NCBI GenBank assembly: GCA_032716605.1
Contig: CM064519.1
Location: forward strand, 29,628,205-29,692,204
DNA from: Paralithodes platypus
Taxonomy: Eukaryota; Arthropoda; Malacostraca; Decapoda; Lithodidae
DNA length: 64,000 nucleotides
Direction of reading: 5' to 3'
The translations under genes were made by a program, and so were the position numbers. Within the stretch, counting starts at the first letter, position 1; each line of letters starts with the position of its first letter. This document shows, one piece after another, positions 13,201 through 24,589 of this stretch. The notes beneath the pieces are model-generated. The model made no database searches. It saw nothing but the letters and a program-made list of their open reading frames with translations, and was not told where the DNA came from.

Positions 13201-13340
13201 AAATGGACAGAATGATCAGAGAAATATACAAGGAAATGCACAACAAGCAGCGAAGGGGAAGCTAGGTATATAGATAGTAAATGAGTGAAACACAGTGATA
13301 AACAAAAATAAGAGAAAAAACAACTGAGGGAGAGAACGAG
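9060..13340. other. Long AT-rich, purine-biased region without genes
   Basis: No protein domain or RNA gene recognised. Long parts of the + strand (about 9400-10380, 11860-12180, 12500-12960) are A- and G-rich, so minus-strand frames look like strings of Leu, Ser, Ile and Phe. A GT/GA microsatellite sits at 10257-10315. The block 10440-10960 is less AT-rich but shows only broken short frames. Confidence 0.5.
11581..11660. mobile_element. Diverged fragment of foldback family A/A'
   Basis: Contains 'gcttgctatcgctcgcc', the diagnostic stem word of the family A foldback elements, next to 'ggccaaaggctggttt', comparable to the centre of the A' variant. The ends are not identifiable. Confidence 0.4.
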
Positions 13341-13349
13341 GCAACAACT

Positions 13350-13350
<1 letters not shown>

Positions 13351-13412
<62 letters not shown>

Positions 13413-13568
13413 GAGAGAGAGACAGCCGTGTGACGAGACCTGAGCTGAGTCACACACCATCCATCTCTGTCTGTGTAGAGGCTCAGTCATTGTATGTGGT
13501 GACTGATAAAAAGAATAGTGTGAACACCCTATTTTGTCCTCTACATTACATTATTTTGGCTACGTAAA

Positions 13569-13612
<44 letters not shown>
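13351..13612. repeat. (GA)n and (TA)n microsatellites
   Basis: GA repeat of about 36 units at 13351-13422 (one C interruption) and TA repeat of about 21 units at 13571-13612, separated by unique sequence. Confidence 0.95.
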
Positions 13613-13614
<2 letters not shown>

Positions 13615-13920
13615 AAAGCAGTCTTTCAGGGCAAGAAAGACCATTCCAGAGACTGGATTTGGCGCACTGGTGTCCTGCAGCTATCATGAGACTGAAATGG
13701 TCCATATAATATTAATGGTGGTGCAGACTTACATCATCCCTCTTTTAGTCGCCTCTTATGACATGCAATATACACGTGGACCACATTCTTAATTCTTAAA
13801 TTCCCTCTACATGGGTAGAGGCACCCGTAACACCTTGGGGGGATGCAGAATATAATTTGTCACATACATGGATATGGCATGGAAGATGGCCATAGGTAAT
13901 GTTATATTTTATCAACTCCT

Positions 13921-13967
<47 letters not shown>

Positions 13968-13992
13968 GTCTGTGTGTATGTGTGTCTGTGTT

Positions 13993-14039
<47 letters not shown>

Positions 14040-14151
14040 CAAATAAAAATAATGCATTACATTTTCTACCGTACTTCCTCAATATGCCCATTTACGGAAT
14101 CCGCTATTGCTTTGTCATATATACTGTACAGTATATATATATATATATACC

Positions 14152-14203
<52 letters not shown>
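13921..14203. repeat. Compound microsatellite (CT)n-(GT)n and (TA)n
   Basis: CT run at 13921-13962, then TGTC/GT run to 14036, and a TA run at about 14131-14203 broken once by ACCG. Frames of 105-126 codons across it are artefacts. Confidence 0.95.
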
Positions 14204-14205
<2 letters not shown>

Positions 14206-14477
14206 CAAGCATGTAATTTACTTTTTAAAGAGTAGTTATTATACTTAAATCATGGGCTTCTAATTTCCCATGCTTATCTGTATTAATTTACTTCTTTATC
14301 TTTCATTTTATTTATCCATTTCAGCCTTCCTCTTCCTTCTCCCTCTCACCATTACCCGTCACCGACACCCCAATTCCAAAACAATATAATGGGGGTCGTC
14401 GCCCCACCCCACACGCGGCGGTATTGACAAATTCAACCCGATATCCAATAAATAAAAAAAGTCAGGAGTCGCATCAC

Positions 14478-14849
14478 TTAAGGGGGGTCTCCAGCTTTGT
14501 TCTCTTTCTCTCCTTTTCTCTCTCTTTCTCTGGCTTGTAGCCATTCGGCCCCTTTCAGAAAACTGTTTTAAGACATTTATTCTCATCCAGGTGTTGATTT
14601 CTTCCAGCGAGCCAGCATTGTATGGAAAAATCCGGCTACGCCGGAGACATTTTTCGATCGAAAAATGTACAAATTTAGCTTGCTGTCAAAACAAAACATA
14701 TATATGCTGGCTCGCTACCGCTCAGCAGGAAAATATTGACACCTGGATGGGGGTAAACGTCTTAAAACAGTAGGCTGAATGAGGCCGAATGGATACAAGC
14801 CAAAGAGAGAGGGAGAGAAAGATAAAAAAAAAACGGTGACCCCCCTTAA
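14478..14849. mobile_element. TTAA foldback element, family A (complete copy)
   Basis: A 372-bp element beginning TTAAGGGGGGTC and ending GACCCCCCTTAA. The whole element is a long imperfect palindrome: 'gtagccattcggcccc..cagaaaactgttttaag' on the left mirrors 'cttaaaacagtaggctgaatgaggccgaatggatac' on the right, and 'cagcgagccagc' mirrors 'gctggctcgctaccgctc'. A perfect 22-bp palindrome lies in the centre (14647-14668). No coding capacity. TTAA edges with a GGGG terminus suggest a piggyBac- or Kolobok-type non-autonomous element (inference). Confidence 0.8.
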
Positions 14850-15015
14850 ACCCACGGTCCTACCAAGCAGTGTGCATGTGTGGGGTGAGATATATGTCCT
14901 GTTCGGTGCTGTGGACGACCTGGTATACATAACTGATAGTGTGGCCGGTAACTCAACCTCCTGCAGCCACTGGGGGAGATACTGCAGAGATACGTATTGG
15001 GAAGATAAGGCAACG

Positions 15016-15017
<2 letters not shown>

Positions 15018-15080
<63 letters not shown>
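15018..15080. repeat. (GA)n microsatellite
   Basis: Uninterrupted GA dinucleotide run of about 31 units. An ORF on each strand crosses it, but both are compositional. Confidence 0.95.
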
Positions 15081-15084
<4 letters not shown>

Positions 15085-15394
15085 GGGTAATGTTGATTAA
15101 GCATACGTGGATGACGATCTGATTCTATTTTCGCATTCAAATATACAGCTGTTTTACTTTTCCGCGTTCGTATAAGTTTTCAGAGCTATAGAAACTAAAT
15201 AAAATGGCTTCTTATTATATAAACATATCAAAGTACTCGTTTCCCATATTACTTTAATGATAAATTGAGAGGGAAGCATAAAGTGTAGCTCCAAAATTCT
15301 TACAAAATAGCGTAACTGGATAAATTGTAATTTTGTACATTACATCATATGTGGAGAGGCAGGAGAAAGAGAAATAGAAGGAAGTATACATCCA

Positions 15395-16072
15395 CAGTGC
15401 AATCACAGAGTGTGCGGTGAGGTTGAACGGTCAGGCTATGGAGAATGTCAGCTCATTTAAGTATTTGGGCAGTGTGTTGAGTAAAGATGGGAGTATGGAT
15501 GAAGAAGTGCGGGAGAGGGTGCAACAGGGGAAGAGAGTTGTAGGAATGCTGAAAGCAGTAACAAGAAATAGGGTGGTCAGCATGGAAGTAAAGAAGTCCT
15601 TGCATGATAGTGTGGTAATCCCAACATTTACGTACGAGAGTGAAGCATGGACGTTGTTAGAGAGGCACAGATCAAGGGCGAGAGGGGTGGAAATGAATTA
15701 CTTGAGAAGTGCATGTGGAGATACATGGAAGGATAGACAGACACATGAGGAAGTAAGAGAGTCGTGTGGTGTGGATGTGGATGTGCTGGAAAGTGTGAAA
15801 AGGAACACCTTGAGATGGTTCGGCCATGTGGAATGTATGGGAAGCGAAAGAATGACTAAGAGCGTGTACGAGAGTGAGGTTGAGGGACAGAGAGGGAGAG
15901 GCAGACCGAAAGTGAGGTTGAAGGATGGAGTTGAGAGGTATATGGGAGAAAAGGGTGTTAGTTGGGAGGAGGGGCATCGGCAGACAGAGGACAGAGGTGC
16001 TTGGTAGTGATTCATGCGTGGCCATCCCTTCGGGCATCATGACGTCTGGCAATAGATACATAGAAAGATAGA
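15395..16072 (+). mobile_element. RTE-like LINE, 5'-truncated 3' end with RT C-terminal fragment
   Basis: The 196-codon open frame 15417-16007 encodes only the region downstream of the RT catalytic core: SFKYLGSVLSKDGSMDEEV, the TYxSEAWTL block and the VKRNTLRWFGHVE block, the conserved C-terminal order of RTE-type retrotransposon proteins. A near-identical second copy (22733-23540, minus) extends further upstream into a FADD motif. The 3' end is 'gacgtctggcaatagatacatag' followed by a degenerate GATA tail. No start or promoter of its own; a dead 5'-truncated insertion. Clade assignment (RTE) is from motif memory. Confidence 0.8.
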
Positions 16073-16530
16073 TCTTAATTTGGCTGGTGCCATAGTTTGT
16101 TTTGACAACTGAGTAGAGCTTGATGAAAAGACGAAGCAAAGAAACTCTTTAAAAATTTAAGTAAGACTGAAATTTCGCAAAAGGAAAACATAAGTTTGTG
16201 AATTATCTTGTGCAACCATTACTCATAAAAGAATATGAGGTGAGGTGAATAATCACGCCTAAAATGGCTATGGGATTGAATAGTTTAGATTACTTAGTTA
16301 AAATAGGAGTTGAGACTCTATCAACCCTTTTGAAGCACTAAGCCAGCACACTGTAATTAAAGAATAGCGTCAGGACTGGAGCCTCTTTTCGAAAACTCCA
16401 GTCCCTTGTCTTGATTAGGTTAACAGAGTTCTCTTATAAGTAACAAACTACTGCTGTACAACCAGTGTGTCCTCAATACATTCATTTCTGGATAAGAAAC
16501 TTGGAAAATAAAAATTACTCTAGCCCATAT

Positions 16531-16620
16531 TTAACCCCTTCTATACCGGCGACGTTTCTATATTATATTCTAGCTAAATTTAGTCGTTTTTGTGCATTTT
16601 AAACGCCTCTCTCGTGTCCT
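16531..16620. mobile_element. Partial 215-bp-family TTAA element (one end)
   Basis: Begins TTAACCCCTTCTATACCGGCGACGT, the TIR of the family seen complete at 36003, 53140 and 60483, and continues with 'atattctagc'. No matching right end was found nearby. Confidence 0.5.
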
Positions 16621-16976
16621 CTCTGATGATTATGATTATCACAACACTAATGCTATGTGAACACATACTAAAAGGGCTGGCCGGCGATGTCTGCGCTAAA
16701 ATATTAGCCGAACTACCATTGTGTGGTTCACACATATACTGTAGGCCTATAATAGTTTATCATGGGTTGATGTACAATGTAGATGTGACTTTGAGTTGAG
16801 GTTGGGAACTGAGTCCGTTTCCATGACCACCAAACATGAAGGAAGGAAAAATAACATTCAAAGACAACAAAATGCATGTGCCTAATGTCATCTTCCATTC
16901 TTGAAAAACATATAATAATTGGATTCACACTACTCTGAATTGACGAAATTCTTGACAAAATGTAACACAAATGGAT

Positions 16977-17207
16977 TTATACTGCTTTGACGAGTGGTAA
17001 CATGTTACTATGAGGAAGTGATTTCCTGGGTGGTTCTGGGTATGCAACATCTCTGCGTATATGTAAGGGAGGAAGTTCATGTGCAATTATAGGGTTCTTG
17101 ATGACTTTATTTCCTGCATTTTTAACTTTATCAACTGTCTCAGTGTAACCTTTCTGCATCCATCTTACACTTGGCAACATCACTCCTAACTTAAAACGCG
17201 TATGCAT
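16977..17207 (-). CDS. Unidentified small ORF (76 codons)
   Basis: Minus-strand ATG-to-TAA frame starting MHTRFKLGVMLPSVRW and containing VDKVKNAGNKVIKNP and HELPPLHIRRDVAYPEPP. It stands out from the surrounding chance frames because its amino-acid composition is balanced (K, V, N, P, R) and not shaped by simple repeats. No domain, signal peptide or membrane span is evident; there is no AATAAA close by and no second copy in the window. It could be a small single-exon gene, one exon of a larger gene, a processed pseudogene or chance. Confidence 0.22.
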   Translation of the reverse strand: MHTRFKLGVMLPSVRWMQKGYTETVDKVKNAGNKVIKNPIIAHELPPLHIRRDVAYPEPPRKSLPHSNMLPLVKAV

Positions 17208-17819
17208 TTTAAGTATACGGCTACTTGATCGTCAGTCTATAAATCACTAAATCGATAAAGAAACTCAAGATACAGGAAGCTTAACTATTTGCATTAGTCC
17301 CTGTGAACCAGGCTGTGTATCTACCACAGGCTTTATGTGACAATAACACATAGACCAATACCAGCCATCGGTATATCTTTAGTTCATGTCCATCCTTCAA
17401 CTAAAGTAGAGTACTTTAATTTATTTTTCTTGCTGTGGCTTATAGGTTTAAAACAAAAATATCTAAACATTGGCCCAATCTCCTCATTCTTCTTTTCCTG
17501 TCTTGTTTCTCTCCTTAGTGTTTATATTGTATACTTCGTTTTCCAGATTACAGCATCTTACAAGTTTCTTCTTGCCTTTTATGTAATTAATATTTTCCAT
17601 CAATTTGTGTAGAACCTCATTACTCCTTTCCCAATAATGCTAAGCATACCCCTCTTTCTTTTTTACTGTTAACAACTTCATCTTCCTATCAAACGTTATT
17701 AAATTGTATTGTATTTAATTTTATGTTCCATTACTGAAAGCTTTATCAATATTTTTGGCACTAGGTCAGGATAATTACAGAAAGAGTTCGTTAATTAAGC
17801 AATTATCTTCATCATCATC

Positions 17820-18235
17820 ATATTCATTAACTCTTATTTCTTCTTCTGTATTCTTCTTCTTCTTCTTATTCTTCTTTTTCGTCTTCGCATTTCTCTTACT
17901 CTGCACCCATACCCATATGTCGCTTCTTCTTTTCGGTTTTGTTTGTGTTTTTTGTTTGCCCTCCTCGCTGTCTCCATCCCATCCAATACGTTCATATTCC
18001 CACCCATTCCCATGCACACGTGGGGGAGGGGGGAAAACGCAGAGAGGAGGGGAGAAAAGGAGTGATGGAAAAAAAAGGAGGAATAGAAAAGTTACAGCGA
18101 TGAGAGTGAAAAACAAATAGCACAGAAAACGAAGAGGAGGGATGGGGGAATGAAATTAGATATACGCAAGAAAAATAGCACAACAAAACAACATATACAA
18201 TAGAAATAAAATGGCATATGATTCTTCTTAACAAC
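17820..18235. repeat. Pyrimidine tract switching to purine tract
   Basis: The + strand is TTC/TCT-rich from about 17810 to 18000 and GGA/GAA-rich from 18020 to 18235, with the switch at about 18012-18020 (cacacgtgggggagggg). The two halves can pair as a loose foldback. Frames on both strands are compositional. Confidence 0.55.
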
Positions 18236-18425
18236 GCAGGCTTAACAAAATAAAAAGTGAAAATAAATATAATAAATAGAATGTGATCTTTGTTATCTTT
18301 ATGCCATCGATTACAAACGATGGAAACAAGCTTAGAAGGGACTCTGGGTGTATGATGATTTGTTTAGGTATTTGAGAAACTTATTAAATATCTGAGAACA
18401 AAAACGAAATAACTGAATGACAAAC

Positions 18426-18427
<2 letters not shown>

Positions 18428-18502
<75 letters not shown>
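18428..18502. repeat. (GA)n microsatellite
   Basis: Perfect GA repeat of about 37 units. Confidence 0.95.
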
Positions 18503-18505
<3 letters not shown>

Positions 18506-19561
18506 ACCGTCGACTTTAGCCTGGTCTTGGGACGAGTGCGCCTCTCCCTATTTATGTGGCCGATTTGCATAAAAACTGATTTGGGATGGGCACTCTCCAG
18601 ATATTTGTCGGAATCAGAGCAACTTATTGGGCCATTCCCCTCCTTCGCAACACACTTCACGTCCAGATTAAAGACCTCCCAGAAAGGGCATCGTTTACGT
18701 TCTTGTTGTTTTTCCAGAGATTTCTCAAAGCCTTTATAAATATTTTTCTTCTCTCTCTCTGTCTCTCCGGCTCATTCTCATTCCGTTTTTCTCACATCGA
18801 CCCTCTGACTCTTCGCTCTATCCACATTTTGTTTTCACCCTCTCACCGGCCGTCTATTATTTAGGACTCTCGTATATAGTTTTTTCTATGTGTGTTTTGG
18901 TTTTCTTTTAGCATACGTATTGCACATTGGCTTACTCAGTTTCGGTAGTGTTCTGTATACGGGGTTTAAGGGGTGTAATGAAAGAGATAGCACCCCGCTT
19001 CGAAACATTAACTCCACTCTTGCTAAACTCAAAAGCGAAACAAAACAAAATCCAGGGAGCGACTGTTTTGTATTCCTAAACAGATTGGGCATTTTGTATA
19101 CATATCATCACCGATTTTAATGAACTGAGTATAACCTAATCTCACATAACTAAGTTTAGATTATCTTCACCTTTTCCATTTCATTGTAAATGTGACAACA
19201 ATAAAAATAAAGGCATAAATAAATAAAATAGGAGCGGTGTTACATGTAAGAATGAATGAGTGTGTGTGTGTGTGTGTGTATATACACGTGTGTGTGTGTG
19301 AAGTTAATCAGATGAGCATCCATGTGTACAAACTCAACCCCATCTCAGCAGGATTAGAATAAAAGATACTCGGTATCAGGGTGGAAGGGGGAGGGAGGGG
19401 GATTCAAGATATGAGTCGTAAAGGAGGATTTTCAGAAAGCATTGGGAGGTGGAGAAACAATGGCCACTTTTCATCCGGCGGGAGATAAGTTACCTTCTGC
19501 TTTTGTTGGGCCTCCGTACAGCCCAGTTCATTTGCCTGCTGATGGACGCACGGGGACGGTT

Positions 19562-19663
<102 letters not shown>

Positions 19664-19679
19664 CTTTGGTTATTCAATA

Positions 19680-22300
19680 CGGAAAACCTATGTGGATCAC
19701 TCTAAGCGTGTATGCATGTGTGTGTGTGAATTTATAGTGATTATTTATATGTATGTGAGGGAAAGAAAGAATGGGAGAGAAGCAAAGAAAGCGTTTGTGT
19801 GTTTATAATTGTGCGTGCATCTACGTCCGTATGTGTGCAGATGTGTGTTTTCACATATGTAGGTGTGTATATAATTATTTTTCACTTTGCAACTTGTGTA
19901 TATCGTGTACTGAACCTGAATGCCTGTGCTGCATAACCTTATATCCATTATGAATAAATATATAAAATGTCATACAATATTTTTAATGAGCTCTAAAAAG
20001 GCAGACATAGTATATTAATAGAATACACTAGTTATCTCCTTATATTCTTTGTAGTTGGAAAAAGTGTTAGTGCAAATACTCCAAACAATCAATAAATTAC
20101 AATTGACAAACCCGACCAGTTGGGATAGAAACCCATGGTGGCGGAGCACCACTATGATAATTTATGAAGAATAACACTTTATGACAGAACATTTAGTGTT
20201 CTTCTCTAGTTTGAAGGAAAAAATCAACGTTCAATGTTGAGTATATGTGTGCCTCATTGTATTTTAAAGTGTATGTAATATTATGCAAATGTATTTTTAT
20301 TACTAGTACCATGGTGAATAGTGAATTTAATTACCAATACCCTTTACAGAAAAGGTAAGTATGAATTACGAATACAAACATTTGGTAGTGTATTGCTTGT
20401 ATTTCTTTTGACTAAGTTTGGCAATTAATATGACAAATGGTGCATGATTTCTAGTGTGTTTGATTCCTGAATGCTTTCGAGTAGAGAGCACCAGCAATAC
20501 AAAATATATGTTAATACCAACGAGGATTACGAGAGCTTAGCTATAAGTACAAAAAATGCTACACAAAATACAACAAAAACGCAATGTGCACACACACCCT
20601 AACTTTATAATATATAATTGTTCAGTTGCAGGAATATTTCCAAGTAATCGTTGTTTTTTCCTTTTTATTTATTATTTAATTTATATATTTATTCGCTTTG
20701 TTTATTATAAGAATCCACATTTTAACCGTGTTCCTAGGTCTCACCCATACAGTACATATATGATATCAAATTCATAATACGCTGTATATCTACAGACAGA
20801 AAACAGTATTTATGGTAATTAAATTGCGATTTTGTTTACCAAGTCTCTTGGGTCGAAGGGTTCCCCATGATGAATGTCGATTATTAAATATAATAGTAGT
20901 GTTCTCTTGTATTTTGGTAGAGATACTTGGCCCACTACTTTATAAAACGCTATCAAAATGAACAAGCAATAGTGTTTTTAATTAAGCAGACTATAGCCAT
21001 TAAATACAAACTATTTAAGCATAGACAAAACTTTACTCGACCGTTTATACAAGTAATGCGAATATATATGTGAATATATGTGTGGCATACCTGCAAACTC
21101 ATCTGCTTCCTGTTCCTCAGTCATCAACATAATATTTCCTGCCTGCTTCTCTTTTCGTCACCTTAGCTGCCTAGCCAATGTCTGCTGGGAGTGGCTTACG
21201 TTATTATAAACTTAATTGTCAACTCCATAATGAAATCAGCTGAATCAATAGCATTTTCTATCTTATCTGCCGCCTTAGTTCAAACATTGGAAAATCAAAT
21301 TCCATTCAGAGACCTAAAAGTTTTAATAACTCTGAGCTTTGGATTGTATCAAGCGCTTCGATCTGTGTTCCAACGACTGGCCGACACAATGGTTGATTTA
21401 TCCACTCCCAAATCTGTGTTATATTAATTAAGAGTTGACATAGTTTCTTTCATGGTCGAAATACACATATATAGATTTGATTTATAGATGTTCATTATAT
21501 ATAACCTAGACGTTCTGGGCACTAAAGCCTACGCTCCTTCTACAATCGCAACCAATGCCAGAGCCAAGAGACAGAAATCGAACAGCTTCCTGTCAGCCAG
21601 TGTCTCTATCCGTTGATGGATCGCCGACCAATGACGGATGAGGACACACCCCCTGACACAGCCAATCACACGTTGACATCGCCACACACTCTGCTACCTC
21701 CATTCTGCCACTTTACGCGTCTATTTATAATGTTTCACACAAAACAACGCATAGAGAAAACAGAAGGACATCCAGTATTGATCCACGAGTAAATAGACCG
21801 AGGGAAACGACTTTAATATACCCACGAACTTAATGCTCTCGTGGCAAGCTGAGATAGAGATACGGAAGCAAGTCTCAAAAATGCGAGAAGGGAAGACAAA
21901 ACGTTAAGAGAAAGTGGCGGTGAGTAGACGAAGCATTACGAACATTACTCTGCGCTCTCAGCAAACCTCTGAATACAACTGGCTGTCATCTGCCCCCTCG
22001 CCGACTCGTCACCCGGGGTAACTGATGTATTTATCCTGGGACTTTAGGGGAGAGACTTGGGGTAGAGGGTTCACTGGAGTGGGGCTGGGAGGGAGATAGG
22101 GTGAGGGGACTGCAATGAATGTGAAGAAAGAGTACTGTGAGGAGATGCCGAGATTTATATATTGTAAGAATGATAGGGATAATTAGACATGCATTTGTGT
22201 AAGAGGACTGGAATTACATATAGTTTATAAAGAGGTGAGAGGGATCAATACAAAACATATATAAATGTGCACTGTGAAAGAGCTGTGTGAAAAATAGGAG
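19680..22300. other. No recognised gene; GC-richer promoter-like patch at 21500-22050
   Basis: Mostly AT-rich DNA with short chance frames. The patch 21500-22050 looks less AT-rich, has no detected repeat, and carries two CCAAT boxes (21627-21631 in 'gaccaatgac' and 21661-21665 in 'agccaatcac') and a TATA-like 'ctatttataat' near 21722. No coding exon was recognised next to it, so promoter function is speculative. Confidence 0.25.
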
Positions 22301-22322
22301 TAGGCTAGTACGAAAAGCTTGT

Positions 22323-22523
22323 TTAACACTTTCTGTACCGGCAACGTCTTTTCTAACCATATTCTGCATGGGTACTTTAGACGATTTTATTCAGCAGTTA
22401 ACAGGCTTCGAAATATTTCACCTAACCCTTTTTACTCCCACAGATCCTTGTTAAGCTGCACAGAATCGTCTGAATATAGCTAGAATAAAATTAAAAAGAC
22501 GTCGCCGGTACATAAGGGGTCAA
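22323..22523. mobile_element. TTAA element, 215-bp family (family B)
   Basis: Left end TTAACACTTTCTGTACCGGCAACGTC, right end gacgtcgccggtacataaggggtcaa: inverted repeats of about 24 bp; 201 bp in total. The internal 'cagttaacaggcttcgaa' and 'actcccacagatccttgtta' are shared with the copies at 36003 and 61104. Non-coding MITE; TTAA plus CCC-like ends fit piggyBac-type elements. Confidence 0.7.
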
Positions 22524-22595
22524 TATGTAGACACGGTTGGGGGACTGCATGGAAAACACAGTATTGGGATATGTCTAGATATACAAATATAGGGG

Positions 22596-23754
22596 TTAAG
22601 TGGGGTGACCTGCTCTTTGTTCTGTCCTTTTCTATCTTTCTCTGGCTTGTATCCATTTGGCCCCATTCAGCCTACTGTTTTAAGACGTTTATCCCAATCC
22701 AGGTGTCACTTTTTTACTGGTGAGCGGTAGCTATCTATCTATCTATCTATTGCCTGACGCCGTGATCCCCGAAGGGGTGACCACGAACGAACCGCCCCCA
22801 TGCACCTCTGTCCCCGGTCAGTCGACGCCCCTCCCCCCAACCAGCACCGCCTTCGTTCATATACTTCCTTCCACCTCTCTTTTGGTCTACTTCTCCCTCC
22901 CTGTCCTTCCACCTCGCTCTCGTACACCCTCTTAGTCATTCTCTCGCTTTCCATACGTTCCATATAGCCGAACCATCTCAAGTTGTTCCTTTTCACACTT
23001 TCCAGCACATCTACCTCCACACCACACCTCCTTCTTACTTCCTCATTAGTCTGTCTCTCCCTCCATGTAACTCCGCACGCACTTCTTAGGTAATTAATTT
23101 CCACTGCTCTCACTCTTGGTCTGAGTCTCTCAACCAACGTCCATGCTTCGCTTCCGTAAGTCAGTGTCGGGATTACCACACTGTCATGCAAGGACTTCTT
23201 TACTTCCATACTGACCACCCTATTTCTTGTTACTGCTTTCAGCGTTCCTACAACCCTCTTCCCCTGTTGTACCCTCTCCCGCACTTCTTCATCCATACTC
23301 CCATCTTTACTCAACACACTGCCCAGATACTTAAAAGAGTTGACGATCTCCATAGCCTGGCCGTTCAGCTTCACCTCACACTCTGTGACTTCACCCCTTT
23401 CGAAGACCATAACCTTGCTTTTCCCCGCATTTACCTTCAAATTCCGTTTTTCGCACACTGTTCCAAACTCATTTACCAGACCCTGCAACTCCCATTCATT
23501 ATCACTCATCAGAACTGTATCATCCGCAAACAGCAGACAGCAGGCTAAATTTGTAAATTTTTCGATAGAAAAATGTCTCCGGCGAAGCCGGATTTCTTCA
23601 TATAATGCTGGCTTGCTATCGCTCGCCAGGAAGAAATCGACACCTAGATGGGGATAAACGTCTTAAATTAGTTGGCTGAATGGGGCCGAATGGATACAAG
23701 CCAGAGAAAGAGAGAAAAGGACAGAACTAACAAAAAGCAGGTCACCCCCCTTAA
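22596..23754. mobile_element. TTAA foldback element, family A, interrupted by a LINE
   Basis: The left arm starts TTAAGTGGGGTGACC at 22596 and runs to 'gagcggtagc' (about 22731). The right arm resumes at about 23541 with 'caggctaaatttgtaaat' and ends CACCCCCCTTAA at 23754. The stretch between is an inserted RTE-like LINE end. Compared with the 34732 copy, about 40 bp of the foldback core is missing at the insertion point. Confidence 0.75.
22733..23540 (-). mobile_element. RTE-like LINE, 5'-truncated, nested in a foldback element
   Basis: The minus-strand frame 23509-22739 (256 codons; no proper start) continues from an upstream FADD catalytic motif (LLFADDTVLMS, reading from about 23540) through VCEKRNLKVNAGKSKVMVF, SFKYLGSVLSKDGSMDEEV, TYGSEAWTLVERL and VKRNNLRWFGYMERM. 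It is highly similar to the 15395 copy. The 3' tail reads (GATA)n on the minus strand, seen as ctatctatctat at 22733-22750. It entered the family A element, so it is the younger of the two. Confidence 0.8.
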
Positions 23755-24217
23755 GAGGGCTGCATAGGAAGATATTATTGTGAGAAACATGAATGTGTAT
23801 ACTGAAAGCTGGATAACAAGAAACTTTTCAACTGACGGCAAATTGCAAAGCTCCCATCAAGATTTATCAGTTATTTTTAAGATTTTGTAGTGAGATATGG
23901 GGCTAATTATATAAACTTGGTCCTAATATGATGCAGAGACATAGTTTCATAGTTCATCGTTTTCCCATAAGTATCTATAAATTAGCTATTAAGGGATTTA
24001 ATTTACCGTTAGATGAAATGAAACAGAGTATAGTGAGAGTGTGCAATTAACAGAAATGTAAATAGTACAGAGTATTTACTTAGTGGCAGCGGATATAGAT
24101 CCATAAACCAAATACGTCGTATGATAGAGAGGTGAAGCGATGAAAGGATGGGTTAATACAGTACACGCGAAAGTACTGATAAAGGGTGGAGTGTAACCAT
24201 GAATTATTATTTTGTTG
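23755..24217. other. No gene or repeat recognised
   Basis: Only short chance frames; AT-rich. Confidence 0.4.
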
Positions 24218-24312
24218 TATGTGTATGAAGGAGACAAAAGGCAGGCTGCCTGTACCGAGTGTACCCCAAAGCCAAAGGAGTTACAGAGAGCCACATTCAA
24301 GGGACCCTTGGG
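24218..24312 (+). repeat. Dispersed coding-derived fragment, copy 2
   Basis: The + strand frame reads YVYEGDKRQAACTEC and then KELQRATFKGP. It matches the minus-strand copies at 50580-50672 (YVYEGDKRQVACNEC, KEWQRAKFKG) and 4953-5043. The CxxC spacing (AC.EC) is seen in copies 2 and 3. Origin unknown. Confidence 0.5.
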
Positions 24313-24589
24313 TTAAAATGCCTGGACACACTAAGTTAAAAACAAGCTAAGTAATAAGATGAAAACAAAATTGATTGAGGGAGAGAGTTTCAGAGTTTAC
24401 TTGATGAGTAGAAGAAAGACTGAGAATTTTTGCTAATTCTTAGGTTGGAGGGCTGGACAGAATAGGAGTGGGACTGTGGTGAAAAGTGGGTGCTGTGCAC
24501 TTGCAGCAAGGGTGATGGTATCATTGATATGCACCATGGTAAAGAGACTAATATATGCACTGAGAGAGCTCTGAAGAACACTGGGTTAT

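Noticed and set aside
13601..13860. Unidentified block with 'ttagtcgcctcttatgacatgcaat', suspected mobile-element piece
   Set aside because: The word looks familiar from other invertebrate genomes, but only one copy exists in the window and I could not define ends or a family.
21191..21427. 78-codon ORF beginning MAYVIINLIVN
   Set aside because: No recognisable family and no regulatory context; length is within chance expectation for AT-rich DNA.
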